Shown: positions 16,401 through 26,645, counted from the stretch's first letter. The stretch is 45,596 bases of DNA from Dehalococcoidia bacterium (GCA_009692825.1 SHYL01000005.1:1-45596), one strand, 5' to 3'. Translations and numbers: made by a program. Notes: generated by a model from the sequence alone, not told the origin.

Positions 16401-17750
16401 ATGAGCCATAATCCACAAGCTATTCCAGCCTCAACAAGCGCAAAATCTTCCAGAAAAGGCTGGATTCTTCTATTTTTAGCTATAACACTGACTCTTCCAG
16501 GGCTCTACCTTAGGCTTGCTGAGACGCTTGAAAATCCATTACCGCCTGCCACAGCAAGCGCACTTCTGCTTGGACTCACAATGGTCGGTGCCGCATTTTT
16601 GTTGGCATGGGCATCGGATGTTGCCCAGCTAGACGTCTCTAGGTCATTTGCCTTCGCTGTTCTTGCGGTAGTAGCTGTATTGCCGGAATATGCGGTAGAC
16701 GCCTCGTTTGCTTACCGCGCTGCCAGTGACCCGATACAAGGCGAGTATGCGATAGCAAATATGACTGGAGCAAATCGTCTTCTCATAGGCATAGCGTGGC
16801 CTTTGATTCTTGGTCTTTTCTGGTTAGCGACTAATCGACGTAAATCAGGCTTTGAGATGGCGCGCACTAACACGATGGAGCTTGGATTCCTGGCGATGGC
16901 AAGCCTATTTGTTATTGTCATCGTGGTCAAGGGGATGATATTTCATTCGCCCGGATTTTTTGGCCGAATCGATTTAATAGATGCCGGAACGCTCGTTTCG
17001 ATATATGTGGTTTATCTCCTGGCTAGTGCACGCCAGCCGCAGGAAGAACCTCATCTTTTTGGTCCTGCCGCGGCTATTGCCTCTTTAGGTAAATCGAAAC
17101 GCCGTATTGGTGTGGTTGCTTTATTTTTGTTCTCCGGTACCGTAATCCTCCTTTCTGCAGATCCGTTTGCACAGAACCTTGTGAAAACAGGCGAAGCGTT
17201 TAATATCCCGCCTTTCGTTTTGGTTCAATGGCTAGCGCCAATAGCGTCAGAAGCGCCAGAAGTAGTCGTTGCGTCGATATTTGCATTGCGTAATGCCCCG
17301 CTTATAGCGCTGACGCTGCTGATTTCCTCTGAAGTCAACCAGTTCACACTTCTTATTGGTACGCTTCCCGTGGTCTACAGCGTTGGGTTGGGCAGGCCTG
17401 GAGCTCTCCCATTTGGCGAACTTCAGGTTACGGAGATATTCTTAACTGCAGCCCAATCGATTTTTGCAATCGTGTTATTGTCGAATCTTAAGTTTTCTCA
17501 TAGGGGTGCGTGGGCGCTCTTTATTTTGTTTGCTGCCCAGCTGTCGCTATCTGAAGTTAAGCATTCGCATCAGGTATTTGGTGCCGCATACATTGTGCTT
17601 GCAGCGATATTGCTTCTTACAAACATCGACCGATTGAAGGGTAGTTTTATGCTGTTACCGGCAACTCTTAAGGAATTTCTCAGTCCAAAGGTCATGGTGA
17701 TCACAGGGGCGCTGATTGGTACTGGGGTCCTTTTAACTCTGCTTTATTAG
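16401..17750 (+). CDS. CaCA-family sodium/calcium exchanger-like membrane protein
   Basis: A 449-residue protein with 10-11 hydrophobic helices. Two internally related alpha-repeats are visible: AVLPEYAVDASFAY near residue 95 and IASEAPEVVVASIFALRN near residue 285. The second matches the S-E-x-P-E ion-binding pattern of cation/Ca exchangers. Each is followed by an Asn-containing helix (ANMTGANRLL and SSEVNQFTLL), also typical. It probably exchanges a divalent cation for sodium or protons at the cytoplasmic membrane; the ion is not predictable. The gene stands alone, between the GreA gene and the convergent RNase H-MoaC gene. AAGGTCAGG precedes the ATG. Confidence 0.82.
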   Translation: MSHNPQAIPASTSAKSSRKGWILLFLAITLTLPGLYLRLAETLENPLPPATASALLLGLTMVGAAFLLAWASDVAQLDVSRSFAFAVLAVVAVLPEYAVDASFAYRAASDPIQGEYAIANMTGANRLLIGIAWPLILGLFWLATNRRKSGFEMARTNTMELGFLAMASLFVIVIVVKGMIFHSPGFFGRIDLIDAGTLVSIYVVYLLASARQPQEEPHLFGPAAAIASLGKSKRRIGVVALFLFSGTVILLSADPFAQNLVKTGEAFNIPPFVLVQWLAPIASEAPEVVVASIFALRNAPLIALTLLISSEVNQFTLLIGTLPVVYSVGLGRPGALPFGELQVTEIFLTAAQSIFAIVLLSNLKFSHRGAWALFILFAAQLSLSEVKHSHQVFGAAYIVLAAILLLTNIDRLKGSFMLLPATLKEFLSPKVMVITGALIGTGVLLTLLY

Positions 17751-17763
17751 GCTTAAGTTGCAG

Positions 17764-18750
17764 CTATTTGGCAGTGAATGTGCCGCTTTTGCCGCCCGAC
17801 TTACGTGCCAGATGGATTTCTCCGACAATCATTCGCCGATCGATCGCCTTACACATATCGTAAACCGTAAGCGCTGCGACAGAAACAGCCGTAAGCGCTT
17901 CCATCTCTACGCCCGTTTTATCCGTTGTGCGTACCGTTGAGGAAATATTGAGGGATGGGGGAGATTCTGCAAAATCGATTTCCACACTTATGTGAGTGAT
18001 TGCAAGCGGGTGGCACATCGGGATTAGTTCTGCTGTTTTCTTAGCAGCCATAATGCCAGCTATGCGTGCAACGGTAATAACGTCCCCCTTTTCTATCCTG
18101 CCGCCTCTTATAGCGTCAAGGGTCGTCTTTTCCATAGTTATGCGTCCTCTGGCGGTGGCTTCGCGCATAGTGGACTGCTTTTCGGAAACGTCGACCATTT
18201 GCGCCTTCCCCTGCTCGTCGATATGGGAAAGCTTGTGGGATTGGTTGCTGTTTCCTACAGGTGTCATGTAATTCACATTTCTAGTCAGGGAGTGTTGGGA
18301 TGCTCCGGGCAATGTAAAGCTGGTTTGGATTGCGGAATCTTCCTGTGATGAATTTACCTTGGAATAGGCTGCAGCCTGGGAGACTGCAACGCTATCTGCT
18401 TCCTCGTTTAACACATGTCCATTATGCCCGCGTATCCATTCCCAGCTTATGTTCCTATCGGCAACTACAGAATCCAGTTTTTTCCAGAGGTCTTTGTTTG
18501 CCTGGCGTTTCCAACCTTTAGTCATTGTGTTAACCAGGTATTGGCTGTCAGTATGAACCTGTACCGGAGCACCAGGCTGGACAACCTCGAGCCCCTTAAT
18601 AGCTGCCGTTACTTCCATGCGATTGTTCGTGGTTGACCTTTCACCACCCTGTAACACAGTTTTCCCGCCGTCCTCTGTATGTAGGATTGCAGCCCAACCC
18701 CCTGGCCCTGGGTTGCCCTGACAAGCTCCGTCTGTGTAAATGTGAATCAT
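17764..18750 (-). CDS. Fusion of ribonuclease HI and MoaC (cyclic pyranopterin monophosphate synthase)
   Basis: A single 328-residue frame with two complete domains. Residues 1-128 are RNase HI: IYTDGACQGNPGPGGWAAIL with Asp7, Glu46 in NNRMEVTAA, Asp68 in HTDSQYLVN, and RGHNGHVLNEEAD with Asp119, so all four metal ligands are present. Residues about 172-325 are MoaC: IPMCHPLAITH, TGVEMEALTAVSVAALTVYD and KSGGKSGTF, with the catalytic His, Asp and Lys segments intact. MoaC forms cyclic pyranopterin monophosphate in molybdenum cofactor synthesis. The 40-residue linker is Ser/Gln-rich. A Met at residue 162 could start a separate MoaC, but no Shine-Dalgarno precedes it. No other Mo-cofactor gene is nearby. 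Confidence 0.9.
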   Translation of the reverse strand: MIHIYTDGACQGNPGPGGWAAILHTEDGGKTVLQGGERSTTNNRMEVTAAIKGLEVVQPGAPVQVHTDSQYLVNTMTKGWKRQANKDLWKKLDSVVADRNISWEWIRGHNGHVLNEEADSVAVSQAAAYSKVNSSQEDSAIQTSFTLPGASQHSLTRNVNYMTPVGNSNQSHKLSHIDEQGKAQMVDVSEKQSTMREATARGRITMEKTTLDAIRGGRIEKGDVITVARIAGIMAAKKTAELIPMCHPLAITHISVEIDFAESPPSLNISSTVRTTDKTGVEMEALTAVSVAALTVYDMCKAIDRRMIVGEIHLARKSGGKSGTFTAK

Positions 18751-18819
18751 GCTAATGCCTCGCCATTACTCTAACAGCGTTAAAAGTATGAGTCAAAGTA
18801 TTACTACAGGTCTCCTATG

Positions 18820-18840
18820 GTCTAGGTGTATAATCTAGAC
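18820..18840 (+). promoter_or_regulatory. kimA promoter -10 box inside a small inverted repeat
   Basis: TATAAT at 18829-18834 is flanked symmetrically by GTCTAG (18820-18825) and CTAGAC (18835-18840), a perfect 6-base inverted repeat. The arrangement looks like an operator over the -10. No clear -35 is present. Confidence 0.55.
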
Positions 18841-18890
18841 GCTTGACGCTGGAGAGATTAAACGAAAACAAAATTTACTAGATTAAGCAA

Positions 18891-18973
18891 CTTACACGTA
18901 TTTAATTCCTCGACCGTAAGGTCGAGTTTGTATTTGTGGAAGTTTTCGCAATCTTTTTCTACGTGTCTGTAAG
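18891..18973 (+). promoter_or_regulatory. Structured 5' leader RNA of kimA (candidate cis-regulatory element)
   Basis: The predicted leader is about 145 bases. CTTACACGTA (18891-18900) can pair with TACGTG...GTAAG (18960-18973, three-base bulge). Inside lies a perfect hairpin CTCGACC-GTAA-GGTCGAG (18909-18926) with a GNRA loop, followed by a T-rich stretch. The closing arm ends at the edge of the ribosome binding site AAGGTGA (18974-18980), so the fold could control translation, and the inner hairpin plus T-tract could act as an attenuator. It does not resemble the known c-di-AMP (ydaO) riboswitch sequence. Confidence 0.5.
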
Positions 18974-18986
18974 AAGGTGAGCCCCT

Positions 18987-20810
18987 TTGCTGGGTTCGAT
19001 TAAAAATTTACTTATAGGCCACCCGCTGGCGACTTCGCGAAGCGAGGAAGAGCGGTTAAGCATCCCTCTTGCGATGGCGGTTCTTTCATCAGACGCTCTT
19101 TCCTCTGTGGCATACGCTACTGAAGAATTATTGCTGGTGCTGGTCCTTGCCGGCCCTATGGCCGTCCACTACTCACTTCCGATTGGCTTAGCAATCAGTT
19201 CATTGATTGCTATAGTGATCCTCTCCTATCACCAGGTCGTTAAGGTTTACTCATCTGGCGGAGGGACATACCTGGTAGCCAAAGAAAATCTGGGCGTTCC
19301 ATTTGGATTGATGGCTGCTGCGGGTCTTTTAGTGGACTATGTTCTCACTGTTGCCGTTAGCGTAGCCGCGGGAGTTGCGGCGTTAACGGCAGCATTTCCA
19401 AAGCTCCATTCTGAAGGCATTTTGATCGGTCTGAGCTTTATTGTTTTCTTAACCATACTTAACCTCCGAGGCGTCCGGCAATCTGGCAAGTTCCTTTTCC
19501 TTCCGGTTTACGGCTTCATTTTTTCATTCGTGCTCATGATTGGAGTTGGGGTTTGGAGATACCTCGTAAATGGTGAGCCCGCTGTGCCCGTCAGCGGGAC
19601 TTTGCCTGCCGCAGTTCACGGCCTTACACTTTTTCTTCTTTTAAGGGCATTTTCATCCGGAAGTACTGCCCTTACTGGTATTGAAGCGATTTCCAATGCG
19701 GTTCAAACTATGAAACCGCCAGAAGCGTCTAACGCTAGAAAAACTCTGCTCTTGCTAGGCGTGATCTCCGTATCCCTCTTTGTAGGAATTACTTTTCTGA
19801 GCTACAAATTCGCCATAATTCCTCAAGAAGGCAAGACCGTAGTATCTCAAGTAGCACAGGCCGCATTTGGTAACGGATTCGGATTCTACATAATCCAGAT
19901 TTTCACAGCATTGATCTTATTGCTTGCCGCTAATACAGCATATGCGGATTTCCCAAGGGTATGCTCTAACTTAGGCAGAGACAGCTACCTGCCTCGCCAG
20001 CTCGCGAATTTGGGTGACCGGCTTGTATACAGCAACGGCATCATTGCGCTCGGCGTAATAGCCGGCCTTTTATTGACCGTTTTTAGCGGCAGTGTTCATA
20101 AGTTGATACCCCTTTATGCCATAGGAGTTTTTATCTGCTTCTCCCTTAACCAGGCAGGGATGGTCCGGCACTGGTATAGGGTGCGGGAAAAGGGGTGGGA
20201 AATAGGTCTTGTAATAAATGGTATTGGAGCCGTAGTAACGACCACTGTTTTCATGATTATTCTCGTTACTAAATTTACGTCTGGCGGCTGGCTGATCATG
20301 GTGGCAATACCGATCTTAATGATGGGCTTCCTTGGTATTAAGAGCCATTACACAGAGGTTAGTCTTGAGCTTTCACTGGACTCTCCTGGTGAGTCCTTTG
20401 AGCCGCATGACCATAGAGTGATTATTCCTATAGGCGCAGTACACAGAGCTGTAATCCCTGCGGTGCGCTATGCAAAATCCATTTCCAAGGATGTCACAGC
20501 AGTCTATGTCGCTTCTGACCCAGAAGCTGCCGGGCGCTTACGGGAGAGATGGGAGCGCATTGGGGCTGGGATACCTCTTGTGGTGATTCATTCCCCGTAT
20601 CGGGTCGTTGTAAAACCGCTCATCGAGTATATCGACGCTGCCTCACATAGCACTGAAGATAGCTTAGTGACGGTTGTTCTCCCAGAGTTTATTCCGCACC
20701 AGTGGTGGCAGCACATTCTTCACAATCAGACTGCGCTTTTCATTAAGGCCGCCTTACTATTCAAGCGGAAAGTTGTAGTAACGAGTGTGCCGTTTCACCT
20801 TCGTAAATAA
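18987..20810 (+). CDS. kimA: KimA-type high-affinity potassium importer (APC superfamily)
   Basis: A 607-residue protein, the same length as Bacillus subtilis KimA. Similarity to that family runs from end to end: LSSDALSSVAYATEE near residue 37, GGGTYLVAKENLG, LLVDYVLTVAVSVAAG, FSSGSTALTGIEAISNA, and the C-terminal FIPHQWWQHILHNQTA. About 12 membrane helices are followed by a cytoplasmic domain of about 150 residues (from IIPIGAVHRAVIPAVRYAKS). Family members take up potassium with protons, and in Firmicutes they are shut down by c-di-AMP. The start is TTG 18987, six bases behind AAGGTGA. A long structured leader precedes it and a decayed regulator gene follows 15 bases later. Ion specificity is inferred from the family. 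Confidence 0.9.
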   Translation: MLGSIKNLLIGHPLATSRSEEERLSIPLAMAVLSSDALSSVAYATEELLLVLVLAGPMAVHYSLPIGLAISSLIAIVILSYHQVVKVYSSGGGTYLVAKENLGVPFGLMAAAGLLVDYVLTVAVSVAAGVAALTAAFPKLHSEGILIGLSFIVFLTILNLRGVRQSGKFLFLPVYGFIFSFVLMIGVGVWRYLVNGEPAVPVSGTLPAAVHGLTLFLLLRAFSSGSTALTGIEAISNAVQTMKPPEASNARKTLLLLGVISVSLFVGITFLSYKFAIIPQEGKTVVSQVAQAAFGNGFGFYIIQIFTALILLLAANTAYADFPRVCSNLGRDSYLPRQLANLGDRLVYSNGIIALGVIAGLLLTVFSGSVHKLIPLYAIGVFICFSLNQAGMVRHWYRVREKGWEIGLVINGIGAVVTTTVFMIILVTKFTSGGWLIMVAIPILMMGFLGIKSHYTEVSLELSLDSPGESFEPHDHRVIIPIGAVHRAVIPAVRYAKSISKDVTAVYVASDPEAAGRLRERWERIGAGIPLVVIHSPYRVVVKPLIEYIDAASHSTEDSLVTVVLPEFIPHQWWQHILHNQTALFIKAALLFKRKVVVTSVPFHLRK

Positions 20811-20825
20811 GATTTCTGGCTAAAT

Positions 20826-21724
20826 ATGAGGAACAAAACTCCTCTTTATAAATCAGATATTACCGTAGGAGTGGAAGAATCTTCTAGCTATCAGGAACTT
20901 CTTGATAAGGCACGAGAGATCTCTCGTGCCCGGTATGCAGCTTTCGTCAAATTAGATCGAAAGACTCTGCAGGCAAGAGTCGTTTACTTTTCCGGCGCTA
21001 ATACCCAGGCTTTTCTCAAGGGAACGAGTGCCATACAAAAATCGCACCTAACTTTAAGATTCTGAACGTTGGATTCAGCGCTGAGGCAAATAAACTTACA
21101 AGGGCCGTTTACATCCGGGGCCTGATCGTTCAGGCTGGAGTCCAAGAACTCTCAGAGGACGTCACAGATAAGAGAGTTCTGTGGTTAGCACAGCAAATAG
21201 GCGGTTTACGCTATGGGATTATTTCCACTTTTTCTCCAAGGCCGTTTAGCGATTCTCAACGCTCTGCTGCCGATTCATTCGTAAAGCGCGTTCACCCTAC
21301 TATCGAAAGGCTGAGTCGTGCTGAAAAGCTTTCTCTAAACATAAAAGAAATGGAAAGATCAAGAGATAGGCTGATAAATTCAGACCCTCTTTTGCGAATG
21401 GTGTCCCATCAGTTTTCGCAGCCTATGGTATATGACGGCATCACGATAGATCCGAAGTGACAAAGCGTGATGTTCAAAGGTGTTCGTGTGAATGTAACGG
21501 CGCATGAATATTACCTTCTTGCTTGCCTGATGTCTCACACGAATTCCGCGGTATCGACGGAAACCGTTGCTATGCAGGTCTGGGGTTACCCGGAAAGCAC
21601 AGGAAACAAATTTGTAGATATAGCAGTCGCTAAACTCAAGAAAAACTTTGATGACGTCGACTGTACTGACATTATTCACCAGATAAAAAGCTACGGATAC
21701 ATCCTTCAGAAGCGAAATCTATGA
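20826..21724 (+). pseudogene. Broken GAF-winged-helix regulator (one frameshift, one nonsense codon)
   Basis: Three open pieces join into one protein of about 300 residues. Piece one runs from ATG 20826 to TGA 21063-21065. Adding one A to the five-A run at 21037-21041 restores a continuous frame that carries on to 21457. There an in-frame TGA (21458-21460, probably a former CGA or AGA Arg codon) interrupts the linker, and the same frame continues to TGA 21722-21724. Residues about 20-160 resemble a GAF sensor domain (RARYAAFVKLDRKTLQARVV, RYGIISTFSPRPFSDSQR). A short helical linker follows. The last 90 residues are an OmpR-type winged helix (VTAHEYYLLACLMSH, VAMQVWGYPE, IKSYGYIL). It may once have regulated the potassium importer upstream. 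Assembly error at the A-run is possible. Confidence 0.75.
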
Positions 21725-21753
21725 CGATTTCTGTAAGAACCGGTCTTGATTAG

Positions 21754-21782
21754 TTGCTTAAATAGAGGTCCTGACTTATAAT
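21754..21782 (+). promoter_or_regulatory. Predicted gyrB promoter P1
   Basis: TTGCTT (21754-21759) and a consensus TATAAT (21777-21782) are 17 bases apart, giving a leader of about 150 bases to gyrB. Confidence 0.6.
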
Positions 21783-21838
21783 TGCTTCGGTTTAGAACCT
21801 GGTTTAATACTAGTGTGCAAAATACTATATCTATTTAC

Positions 21839-21873
21839 GAAGGGTTCTGCTACAATTCGTTCGTGAACCTTTC
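21839..21873 (+). promoter_or_regulatory. Inverted repeat around a second -10-like box upstream of gyrB
   Basis: GAAGGGTTC (21839-21847) and GAACCTTTC (21865-21873) form a 9-base inverted repeat (one G-T pair) that brackets TACAAT (21851-21856). It may be a hairpin in the P1 transcript or an operator over a second promoter P2. A perfect 10-base palindrome of C and G lies at 21904-21913, also within the leader. Confidence 0.4.
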
Positions 21874-21936
21874 AAGGATTTTGCACCCCAGTTTTAACCC
21901 GGTCGGGGCCCCGAAAACAATCAATACATTGGATAA

Positions 21937-24408
<2,472 letters not shown>

Positions 24409-24427
24409 CTAACTTTCTTTTTGGTCT

Positions 24428-24745
24428 CTAATCCAGGCTGAATGGCGAGTACTTGTCCGTTACCATTAGAAGCGCATATCCGCACACTCTTGCCCCCCAC
24501 CTCATTACACCTTCAATAAAGGTAAATATTCCTTTTGGATATCTGCCCGTAAATAAAATGGCAAACCATGCGACAATCACTAGGATAATCGCTATAAGGA
24601 TCAGGAAAATCAGGACTATGAAATGAGGGATTGCAAGTAACCATTTGACCAATGGAAGCCATCTGTTCAGCTCTTTAGCGTTTGGGTAATCGATCTCAAG
24701 ATGAACAGATTGCTCTTCATCGACTGAAGGATATTCATCTCGCAT
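24428..24745 (-). CDS. DUF4389-type membrane protein (second of a pair)
   Basis: A 105-residue protein. WLPLVKWLLAIPHFIVLIFL begins the first helix. The segment AWFAILFTGRYPKGIFTFIEG and the ending VTDKYSPFSLD match the DUF4389 pattern very closely (ILFTGRYP and TDxYPPFSL). Two to three membrane helices are present. The N-terminal 25 residues are acidic. The function of the family is unknown. It lies 38 bases behind another short protein of related sequence, in a different reading frame, and has no good Shine-Dalgarno. The pair may be halves of the two-domain DUF4389 proteins seen elsewhere. Confidence 0.78.
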   Translation of the reverse strand: MRDEYPSVDEEQSVHLEIDYPNAKELNRWLPLVKWLLAIPHFIVLIFLILIAIILVIVAWFAILFTGRYPKGIFTFIEGVMRWGARVCGYALLMVTDKYSPFSLD

Positions 24746-24783
24746 CAGGAATAAGTAAACGTCAACCCTTTAGCTAAGCCTGT

Positions 24784-25077
24784 TTAAGGCAACCGCCAAT
24801 CAAAAATGAATCTTGGGTACTTTTGTCGAAATAATATTAATAGCGCGATAGCTGCGATGACGCCCCAGCCAGCGGTCGATGTATACGTCGCGAGATGCCT
24901 AGAATTATCACCGTAGCTTACTCCGTAATTGGCGCCACTAATTAGGCTGAAAATAATCCATATCGGGATGATAGCGATAATCCTGAAAAACGACGACAGA
25001 CCGTTAAGTTGTCGGTCCGGGTAATTAACACTAAAGCGAACAGGATAAGGTGTCGAAGGTGTTGCTTCAGTTGCCAT
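24784..25077 (-). CDS. DUF4389-like membrane protein (first of a pair)
   Basis: A 97-residue protein with two to three hydrophobic helices. YPVRFSVNYPDRQLNGLSSF and FFRIIAIIPIWIIFSLI resemble the opening of DUF4389 domains, and ILFRQKYPRFIFDWRLP resembles their RxKYPRW-type ending. A strong GGGAGGGA precedes the ATG. It is the promoter-proximal gene of a two-gene minus-strand unit. The role is unknown; a small envelope protein is the simplest reading. Confidence 0.65.
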   Translation of the reverse strand: MATEATPSTPYPVRFSVNYPDRQLNGLSSFFRIIAIIPIWIIFSLISGANYGVSYGDNSRHLATYTSTAGWGVIAAIALLILFRQKYPRFIFDWRLP

Positions 25078-25099
25078 TTTCAGTCCCTCCCATCACATC

Positions 25100-25119
25100 A
25101 ACATTGCTTGAACAATGTT
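25100..25119. repeat. Short inverted repeat upstream of the DUF4389-like pair
   Basis: AACATTG and CAATGTT are perfect 7-base arms with a six-base spacer. They lie about 23 bases upstream of the minus-strand start in the divergent spacer and may be an operator. Confidence 0.4.
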
Positions 25120-25161
25120 ATGCCTTGTAATCGCTTTGAGTGACCATTACCAATCAGACTC

Positions 25162-25189
25162 TTGCCTAGTTCCTGAAAACCTGTAAAAT
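25162..25189 (+). promoter_or_regulatory. Predicted promoter for the 25249-26528 genes
   Basis: TTGCCT (25162-25167) and TAAAAT (25184-25189) are spaced 16 bases apart. The expected start is near 25196. Confidence 0.45.
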
Positions 25190-25248
25190 TCTTACGTTAC
25201 ATTCGCAGTCGTTTAAGATGGACTGCGGAATCAACTGGAGGTTCTACG

Positions 25249-25509
25249 TTGCCTATACTTAAACTGCCCATGCCTATGCTCGCAGGTGGTGCGATTGCCG
25301 GGATATTCGGCGCCGCTATCGTTATGTCCATAGTCGCCGCCATAGTTAATGACATTAGCGTCGTTAAGCTAGTCGTTCTTGTTCTGGTTGGCATAGTAGG
25401 TGCGATGATTGCGTCTGTTGTTATAGGCGGCATCGTCCTGGCGATAATGTGGCCTGTGACTCAGGCTATATGGGGCGCTTCCAGAATGATGCTCAGGAAG
25501 AAAGGTTAA
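25249..25509 (+). CDS. Small Gly/Ile/Val-rich membrane protein, unknown function
   Basis: An 86-residue protein with two long hydrophobic segments (residues about 10-33 and 40-70) and a basic C-terminal end (RMMLRKKG), suggesting a helical hairpin with both ends in the cytoplasm. The start is TTG 25249 with GGAGG seven bases upstream. The gene is followed after six bases by a tiny basic protein gene and then prmC. The family was not recognised. Its size and composition recall the protein encoded at 43613-43891, but no firm alignment is claimed. Confidence 0.7.
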   Translation: MPILKLPMPMLAGGAIAGIFGAAIVMSIVAAIVNDISVVKLVVLVLVGIVGAMIASVVIGGIVLAIMWPVTQAIWGASRMMLRKKG

Positions 25510-25515
25510 AGCAAC

Positions 25516-25671
25516 ATGGCTGTACGAACTCAGAGAAAGAACGTTACCAAGGACCGCGGTTCAAACCACGGAGCTATATCAAAGCGCAAGAGAAAGAATA
25601 TTCTTCCCACGCTTCCCTGGCGCAGAGAAGAGCTTGGCATCGCAGAAGAACCCAAAGGTAAGAAAAAGTAA
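25516..25671 (+). CDS. Very basic 51-residue protein, unknown function
   Basis: ATG 25516 opens a 51-codon frame ending in TAA 25669-25671, with GAAAGG upstream of the start. The product is strongly cationic: SKRKRKN in the middle and KGKKK at the end. A single Trp-containing stretch (PTLPWRREELGI) lies between. Such composition is common for nucleic-acid- or ribosome-associated small proteins, but no family is recognised. It lies between a membrane protein gene and prmC on the same strand, 6 and 26 bases away, so co-transcription is likely. Confidence 0.5.
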   Translation: MAVRTQRKNVTKDRGSNHGAISKRKRKNILPTLPWRREELGIAEEPKGKKK

Positions 25672-25697
25672 ACTCTCTAACTGTTCTCCCCTATTAA

Positions 25698-26528
25698 TTG
25701 CAGCTTAAAACCATTCTCGCGTCCTCTGTTCAGAAGCTAGCGTCAGCCGGAATAGATAACCCACAGCTGGAGGCTGAGCTTTTGGCTGCGGGAGTTTTGA
25801 AAACTACACGAGCAGACGTTATAGCTCGTGTTTCGTCTGAATTCGACCAGCTTCCACAATATAACGCCGCCCTCAACAGGCGTCTTCAGCGGGAGCCCAT
25901 TCAGTACATTTTTGGTGAAGCATACTTTTTTGGGCTGTCTTTAACAGTTTCAAAGGACGTTCTGATTCCCCGGCCCGAGACCGAGTTGCTGGTGGACGAG
26001 ACTCTCAGGATCCTTGATAAGGTTCCTCCCAGCAAAGAAGCCGTTGTAGTGGATGTTGGGACTGGAAGCGGCGCAATCGCGATAGCTATAGCTGCCAACA
26101 ATAAGAAATGCCGAGTTTTTGCGATTGATTTAAGCCAGGCCGCAGTTAATGTTGCAAAACAAAATGTCGCCAGACATGCGCTAGACACTCGTATAACTGT
26201 CCTTCAGGGAGACCTAATTACTCCGTTAACGCAACGCCCGGACATCGTCATTGCAAATCTTCCATATGTAAAAGGGCGCTCGATTCCCGATTTGCAGCCT
26301 GAGCTGAGGTATGAGCCACTGACAGCGCTAGATGGTGGACCTGATGGTTTGGATGTCATTCGCCGATTGTGGAAACAGCTCACTGAGCGATTCGAAGGCA
26401 GCGGAGCGAGGGTGCTCATAGAGCACGAAGCAGATCAGGCAGAAGCTGTAGCAACTCTGGTGAATAGGCCGCTGCGGCAACTGAAAGACCTCGCTGGTTT
26501 AACCCGGGTTACAGTAGTTTATTTATAG
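25698..26528 (+). CDS. prmC: Release factor glutamine methyltransferase PrmC (HemK)
   Basis: A 276-residue class I methyltransferase. An N-terminal helical domain (residues 1-85, with QREPIQYIFGEAYFFG and IPRPETELLVDE) precedes the SAM-binding fold VVDVGTGSGAIAIAIA. The active-site tetrapeptide is NLPY (IVIANLPYV) rather than the common NPPY, a minor variant that keeps the substrate-binding Asn and Tyr. PrmC methylates the Gln of the GGQ motif in peptide release factors. No prfA lies beside it. The start is taken as TTG 25698; no Shine-Dalgarno is evident. Confidence 0.92.
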   Translation: MQLKTILASSVQKLASAGIDNPQLEAELLAAGVLKTTRADVIARVSSEFDQLPQYNAALNRRLQREPIQYIFGEAYFFGLSLTVSKDVLIPRPETELLVDETLRILDKVPPSKEAVVVDVGTGSGAIAIAIAANNKKCRVFAIDLSQAAVNVAKQNVARHALDTRITVLQGDLITPLTQRPDIVIANLPYVKGRSIPDLQPELRYEPLTALDGGPDGLDVIRRLWKQLTERFEGSGARVLIEHEADQAEAVATLVNRPLRQLKDLAGLTRVTVVYL

Positions 26529-26617
26529 TCTGATAGTTTCCGATTTAATGTCCACTTTGCCACTCCAATAAATAGTTGACCTAGTTTAAAACTGGTCAAA
26601 AAACTTCCGATTTTCTA

Positions 26618-26645
26618 TTGACGTATTAAGCTAATTCCATATAAT
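26618..26645 (+). promoter_or_regulatory. Strong predicted promoter upstream of the zinc-ribbon gene
   Basis: TTGACG (26618-26623) and a perfect TATAAT (26640-26645) are 16 bases apart in an A/T-rich spacer. An 11-base palindrome AGTTTAAAACT lies upstream of the -35, and related ACTAG/CTAAAA words recur downstream of the -10, suggesting binding sites for a regulator. Confidence 0.65.

Noticed and set aside
18841-18986. Known c-di-AMP (ydaO/yuaA) riboswitch before kimA
   Set aside because: The leader lacks the conserved G-rich and CGCUGA-type segments of that class as I know them; only a generic structured fold is visible.
21030-21065. Programmed -1 frameshift in the GAF regulator
   Set aside because: The A-run is not in an X-XXY-YYZ slippery heptamer in the correct frame, and a second lesion (TGA 21458) follows, so decay or sequence error is simpler.
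21458-21460. Selenocysteine at the in-frame TGA
   Set aside because: It falls in a linker before the winged helix where no Cys or Sec is expected, and no convincing SECIS hairpin follows.
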